Part shown: piece after piece, positions 59,807 through 64,000 of the stretch
Numbering within the stretch: the first letter of the stretch is position 1
How the letters are laid out: each line of letters starts with the position of its first letter
NCBI RefSeq assembly: GCF_003815655.1
Contig: NZ_CP033917.1
Span: forward strand, 2,356,001-2,420,000
DNA length: 64,000 nucleotides
Origin: Chryseobacterium sp. G0201
Lineage (GTDB): Bacteria > Bacteroidota > Bacteroidia > Flavobacteriales > Weeksellaceae
Reading direction: 5' to 3'
Program-made: the position numbers and the translations under genes
Notes under the pieces: model-generated
Database searches by the model: none
Told to the model about the DNA's origin: nothing
The model's input: only the letters and a program-made list of their open reading frames with translations

Positions 59807-60247
59807 CCCTGTATATGTTTTAGTTCGAAATAATCAATTAATGTCAGTTTAAGCTGTATTAATTGTTACAAAATTAATTAAAATATTAATATAAATGCAA
59901 AATATTTATTTTTATTGATATTTTTTAGTTTATTTTTCATTATTTTAACGAATTATGGCTTTAAATTAACATTTTTTATCACTGATTGTTGATAAAATAC
60001 TTAAGTAAAATGACTATGGATGGCATAAAATAATAACTATGGAAATCCCCCTTTAAGGATAAATTATTTTTGCCTCATTTTTTTTAAATTTTACACAAAT
60101 AATTTTTAAAATACTTTATAGTGTCGCTTTTTTGTATAAAATGTATTGAACGCGTGTTTAAATTAGTTGAAAATTAACGTGTTAAAATCGTTAAATGCAA
60201 CTTAACTTCTAAAACTTTTCACGAAATTTGATGTAAAATTTAGAATT
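59807..60247. other. Intergenic region between surface genes and mqo
   Basis: About 440 bases of AT-rich sequence with no supported gene. It must hold the divergent promoters. A TAAAATTTAG-like stretch lies just before mqo. Confidence 0.45.
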
Positions 60248-61753
60248 ATGTCACAATCGCTTACAAGCAGAACGCCGAAACCAAAATACGACGTTGTACT
60301 AATAGGTGGCGGAATTATGAGTGCCACTTTAGCTACATTATTACACGAGTTTGATCCCAATCTTGAGATCGCAATCTTCGAAAGGCTTGGCAGGTTTGCT
60401 AAAGAAAGTACCGCAGCCTGGAATAATGCAGGTACCGGACACTCCGCTTTTTGTGAGCTTAATTATACTCCCGAAAAACCGGACGGAACAATAGATATTT
60501 CAAAAGCAGAAAGCATTGCAGAACAGTTTGAGATCTCAAAACAGTTTTGGTCATATTTATTGACTAAAGGATATATTCAGGAGCCAAAAGATTTCATTAA
60601 TTCTTGTCCGCACATGAGTTTGGTATTTGGTGAAAAAGATGCTGAATATTTAAAAAAACGTCACGATAAAATGTCAGAATCTGTTTTGTTTAACGGAATG
60701 CAGTTTTCCACAGATCACGACAAGTTAAGAGAATGGATTCCTTTGGTGATGAGCAAAAGAAATGAATCTGAAATAATGGCTGCCACCAAAATGGATATGG
60801 GAACAGATGTAAATTTTGGTTCTTTAACAAGAAAAATGGGAAGACATTTGTTGGAAGATTCTAATGTTGAGGTGTTCCTTTATCACGAAGTGAAAGATAT
60901 TGACCCAAGAGAAAACGGACAATGGGAAATGAAGGTGAAAGACAGAATTCACAATCACAAACAGGAAGTGGTTGCAGATTTTGTGTTTATCGGAGCCGGA
61001 GGTTACGCACTTCCATTATTAGACAGTTCGGATATTAAAGAAAGTGAAGGTTACGGTGGATTCCCCGTTTCAGGAGAATGGTTGGTAACGCATAATCCTG
61101 AATTGGTGGAAAAACATCAGGCTAAAGTTTACACGCAGGCAACTGTAGATGCACCGCCAATGTCGGTTCCACATTTAGATTTAAGAATTATTGATGGTAA
61201 AAAAGCATTGCTTTTTGGTCCATTTGCAGGGTTTTCAACAAAATTCCTGAAAGAAGGAAGTTATCTTGACCTTCCCGAAAGTGTTAATACTAAAAACATC
61301 AGATCTTTATTCGGAGCTTGGTGGCATAATATTCCGTTAACGAAATATCTTGTGCAGCAGGTTGCCATGACAAAGGCTCAAAGAATACAGCATTTGAGAG
61401 AATTTGTTAAAGATGCCAACGAAGCAGATTGGGAATTGAAAGTGGCCGGACAAAGAGTTCAGGTCATCAAAAAAGATGAAAAAGACGGTGGAAAGTTAGA
61501 ATTTGGAACCGAAGTCGTTGTCAATAAGAGCGGAACTATCGCTTCATTATTAGGAGCATCTCCCGGAGCATCCACAGCGGCTTACGCAATGTTGAATGTT
61601 CTTGAAAGATGCTTCCCGGAAAAGCTTAATGGAGAATGGAAAGATAAATTATTGGAAATGATTCCTTCTTACGGACAAAAATTAGCCGGAAATCCTGAGC
61701 TTACAGAAAAGGTAAGAACTTATACAAAAGAAAAATTAGGATTAGAATATTAA
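60248..61753 (+). CDS. mqo: Malate:quinone oxidoreductase
   Basis: The 501-residue FAD enzyme oxidises malate to oxaloacetate and passes electrons to quinone at the membrane (TCA cycle). It shows YDVVLIGGGIMSATLATLLH (FAD site), STAAWNNAGTGHSAFCELNY, MDMGTDVNFGSLTRKMGRHL, and LLGASPGASTAAYAMLNVLE near the end. Length and motifs are typical of Mqo. It stands alone. Confidence 0.94.
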   Translation: MSQSLTSRTPKPKYDVVLIGGGIMSATLATLLHEFDPNLEIAIFERLGRFAKESTAAWNNAGTGHSAFCELNYTPEKPDGTIDISKAESIAEQFEISKQFWSYLLTKGYIQEPKDFINSCPHMSLVFGEKDAEYLKKRHDKMSESVLFNGMQFSTDHDKLREWIPLVMSKRNESEIMAATKMDMGTDVNFGSLTRKMGRHLLEDSNVEVFLYHEVKDIDPRENGQWEMKVKDRIHNHKQEVVADFVFIGAGGYALPLLDSSDIKESEGYGGFPVSGEWLVTHNPELVEKHQAKVYTQATVDAPPMSVPHLDLRIIDGKKALLFGPFAGFSTKFLKEGSYLDLPESVNTKNIRSLFGAWWHNIPLTKYLVQQVAMTKAQRIQHLREFVKDANEADWELKVAGQRVQVIKKDEKDGGKLEFGTEVVVNKSGTIASLLGASPGASTAAYAMLNVLERCFPEKLNGEWKDKLLEMIPSYGQKLAGNPELTEKVRTYTKEKLGLEY

Positions 61754-61756
61754 ACA

Positions 61757-61849
61757 TAGATAATAAGTAACGTGCAATGGATAATAAATGATTAATTTTG
61801 CTGATTAGTAATTACCTCATTGCACATTACCTATTATTCATAATCAGAG
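61757..61849. repeat. Inverted-repeat spacer after mqo
   Basis: ATAATAAGTAACGTGCAATG (from 61762) is mirrored by CATTGCACATTACCTATTAT (to 61838). It belongs to the same spacer family as those between the tRNAs at 25427 and 25577. Confidence 0.65.
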
Positions 61850-62251
61850 ATGTCAGATACAATTGTAAAACCCATCATAGCAAAAGAACTTCTGGAAGCC
61901 CTTCAGACGAAAATAGAAGAAGAAAAACAGGTCATTGTTCATTGTTGTTTTCCTGCATCTCCATTTTTGGGTAATCTGATCAGAATTTGGAATTCAACCT
62001 ATCTTTTTGATAATAATTCTGACCATAAAAGTAAATTGATCCACGCAGAAAATATTTCCATATCTCCCAACTGGACGGTTGTTCCTTTTATGAAGGATTT
62101 TTGGTTTACATTAATATTTTCAGGACTTCCGAAAGACTGCAAAAGCTTTGATTTAATGGAAGTAATTCCCGAAGAAGGCGGTTTTTTTGTAGAATCTATT
62201 AAAAGAAATTCCTTGGATGTATATCGCGTTAAAATTTCAGAAGCATATTAA
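61850..62251 (+). CDS. Hypothetical protein, 133 residues
   Basis: No known domain is recognised. The protein is soluble; visible features are IVHCCFPASPFLGNLIRIWN, NWTVVPFMKDFWFTLIFSGL and a C-terminal VESIKRNSLDVYRVKISEAY. It is intact and starts just after a palindromic spacer. Function unknown. Confidence 0.6.
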   Translation: MSDTIVKPIIAKELLEALQTKIEEEKQVIVHCCFPASPFLGNLIRIWNSTYLFDNNSDHKSKLIHAENISISPNWTVVPFMKDFWFTLIFSGLPKDCKSFDLMEVIPEEGGFFVESIKRNSLDVYRVKISEAY

Positions 62252-62261
62252 TTGAAAATTT

Positions 62262-62350
62262 TTGGTGAACTTTGCTGAGTCAAACGCCTCTGCGAACGAA
62301 AATATGCATGCCAATTTTAATAAACCTTTGTGTTCTTTGTGTTTAAAAAA
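62262..62350. repeat. Dispersed repeat, second copy
   Basis: GAACTTTGCTGAGTCAAACG and CTTTGTGTTCTTTGTGTTTA repeat the element at 16083-16170. No coding content. Confidence 0.6.
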
Positions 62351-62432
62351 ATAAAAATAATCAGCAAAAAAAATCAACTCCATTAATCTAATGGAGTTGA
62401 AAAATATCTTAATAATCTTAAATCAGAAGGGT

Positions 62433-64000
62433 CTAAGCAAATTCATTTTGTTTAATAAGATTTTCAATACAATATTCTGAAATGGCAACAATCGTCACAA
62501 AAGGATTCACTCCAATCGTCCCGGGAATCAAAGAACCATCTAAAACATACAGGTTATCATGTTCTTTTAACTTTCCATATTTGTTGGTTGCTTCTCCTAA
62601 TACACAACCTCCGAGTGGATGATAGCAGATATCTGCCCCAAAACCGTTGTCAAAAAGAAGATGTGCTCTTGTACCTCCATTGGCTTTATTCATTTTTTTG
62701 ATGAAATAATCAGCATTTTCTTTCATCTTTTCGGTGTGGGTCTTATCCCAGTCTAAGACAAGTTTTTTATTGGTTTTATTATAAGAAACCTGCCCTTTTT
62801 TGTCTACTTTGTTGATGAGTAAGTATAAAGCTGTGGCTACATCCATTCCCATCGGGAGAGGTGCAATTTCTGTGAAGAATGTATGTTCTTTATCATCCCA
62901 ATTATCTACGCCACCTACAGGAATTGTAGATTGCTCAGTACCTGTTCCTCCATGAAGAGGATTTACAAAGTTTCTTCCCGTCATAAAGTTTCCATTATTT
63001 CCCCAGTTCTTTCCTACGTTTTGACCAATCGGAAAATCGTTAATCGCATTAGAACGAAGTAGAAGTTTTAAGGTTCCCATTGTGCCGGCAGCCATAATCA
63101 GTTTTTTACAATGAAAAACTTTTTCAGCCACAACATCGCCTGAGGTATTGATGTTTTGAGCATTCAGAGTATAGGTTTTATCTGCATTAAGTTTGATATT
63201 ATCAACGTAATGAAGATCAAGGATCTCAAGGTTTCCTGTGTCTAGAGCTTTTTTAAGGTAGGTTTTATCTAAACTGTTTTTACCGTGATTATTTCCATAG
63301 ATCACTTCAGTATTCAGTGCAGAACGCGGAACTTCATTTTTATATTCCTTTTCCATGTATTTAAAATCATACACATTCGGAACTCTCATTGTTTTAAAGC
63401 CTGCTTTGTGCGCTTCTTCTTCACCGACTCTTGTAAATTTATAGTAAGGACAGTCTTTTAAAAACTGCTCATCAATTACATTTACTTTAAGTTCTTTTCG
63501 AGCTAATGGAAAATAGAAATTATAGAATTTTTCGGCGTCAAGGTTAGGAAAAACCTCTTTGAAATAAGCTTCCTTTGGAGTTACAGCCATACCGCCGTTT
63601 ACCAAAGATCCTCCGCCAACACCTCTTCCCATCCAAATGTTGATGTTTTCAAATTCTATTCTATCCAAAGCTCCTGTGAAAGGAGTTAAATTGAAGAGAT
63701 TCATAAACGGAGCAATGGTTTTCTTTCTCAGCCATGCCGAACTTTTCCCAGGTTTAAGTAAATTAGAAAAAGGAATTCCTGATTTCTCCCAGTTTAGCCC
63801 CATTTCCAACATGAGCACTTTTTTTCCGGCCTCACAAAGTCTTAGCGCAGAAACTGCACCGCCATATCCGGAACCGATAATGATAATTGGAGCTTCAGTT
63901 TCCTTCTGCTCATTAATTTTCGGTTGTGTTGCCTTAAAAAGATTGGAATTTAAAAAATAAAAACCGCCAACGGCAAGAAAGCTGGATTGGATAAATTTTT
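62433..64000 (-). CDS. GMC-type oxidoreductase (5' end outside window)
   Basis: The frame stays open to the right edge, so the gene is cut. Reading the extra codons gives an N-terminal hydrophobic start (SSFLAVGGFYFLNSNLFKAT), then APIIIIGSGYGGAVSALRLC, the FAD-binding GxGxxG, followed by NIWMGRGVGGGSLVNGGMAV, IMAAGTMGTLKLLLRSNAI, HPLGGCVLGEATNKYG and VLDGSLIPGTIGVNPFVTIV. These are hallmarks of GMC/cholesterol-oxidase-like flavoproteins. A start at 63818 would lose the FAD motif. The substrate is likely a sterol- or alcohol-type compound; unknown here. Confidence 0.83.
   Translation of the reverse strand, partial: KFIQSSFLAVGGFYFLNSNLFKATQPKINEQKETEAPIIIIGSGYGGAVSALRLCEAGKKVLMLEMGLNWEKSGIPFSNLLKPGKSSAWLRKKTIAPFMNLFNLTPFTGALDRIEFENINIWMGRGVGGGSLVNGGMAVTPKEAYFKEVFPNLDAEKFYNFYFPLARKELKVNVIDEQFLKDCPYYKFTRVGEEEAHKAGFKTMRVPNVYDFKYMEKEYKNEVPRSALNTEVIYGNNHGKNSLDKTYLKKALDTGNLEILDLHYVDNIKLNADKTYTLNAQNINTSGDVVAEKVFHCKKLIMAAGTMGTLKLLLRSNAINDFPIGQNVGKNWGNNGNFMTGRNFVNPLHGGTGTEQSTIPVGGVDNWDDKEHTFFTEIAPLPMGMDVATALYLLINKVDKKGQVSYNKTNKKLVLDWDKTHTEKMKENADYFIKKMNKANGGTRAHLLFDNGFGADICYHPLGGCVLGEATNKYGKLKEHDNLYVLDGSLIPGTIGVNPFVTIVAISEYCIENLIKQNEFA

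Overview
The window looks like a chromosome segment of a low-GC flavobacterium, probably Chryseobacterium or a close relative. The grounds are Bacteroidetes-type promoters (TAnnTTTG, -33 TTTG), a Bacteroidetes type VI secretion system (subtype iii), lipoproteins and TPR-LuxR regulators of flavobacterial type, and dispersed intergenic repeats.

Layout. (1) 1-11420: end of a T6SSiii cluster (tssF fragment, tssB, tssC, three hcp, vgrG). It is followed by a metzincin-like effector and a tandem array of displaced effector C-termini alternating with lipoprotein immunity candidates, then decaying remnants. (2) 11548-15029: housekeeping genes (DUF434 protein, TatD, DeoD, VOC). (3) 15437-23185: a MoxR AAA+/vWA/beta-propeller ('bpX' ternary) operon of six genes. 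(4) 23343-33923: an RNA-centred island. It holds two 42-codon ORFs, eight tRNA genes (several clearly divergent), three repeated hairpin RNAs, a YkuK-type RNase H-fold protein, a frameshifted cyclic-phosphate-processing receiver (cREC) gene, two DEDDh exonucleases, permuted tRNA-like RNAs, a soluble SPFH/slipin protein, a Ro60-like TROVE protein, a small CxxC protein and a six-member array of Y-RNA-like genes, most carrying tRNA-like modules. Four promoters in this island share one dyad operator (TRCGYAA-N5-WYGCGTA) at fixed distance from the -7 box, so exonucleases, permuted RNAs/slipin, TROVE and the Y-RNA array look like one regulon. This is the most interesting part of the window. (5) 33972-39408: two TPR-TM-LuxR-type regulators, a third decayed copy and four copies of a non-coding/micro-ORF cassette. 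(6) 39642-42694: two HTH proteins and a SulP transporter. (7) 42925-49452: an EF-G remnant and a tellurite-resistance-type (ter) operon: HAD hydrolase, PRTase-like, TerD, TelA, unknown, TerD, TerC. (8) 49511-64000: catalase-like protein, FKBP, Rrf2 regulator with matched operators and an NAD(P)-binding oxidoreductase, MBL-fold protein, M23 peptidase, GpsA, three related secreted proteins, Mqo, and a GMC-type oxidoreductase cut by the right edge.

How parts work together. Regions 1, 3, 4 and 7 are all stress or conflict modules. Ro60-type proteins, slipins, cREC domains and RNase T-like exonucleases are established partners in bacterial RNA surveillance and repair. The RNA island adds an unusual supply of tRNAs and tRNA mimics beside them. 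No RtcB ligase is visible in the window. All product names come from reading motifs by eye; no database search was run.
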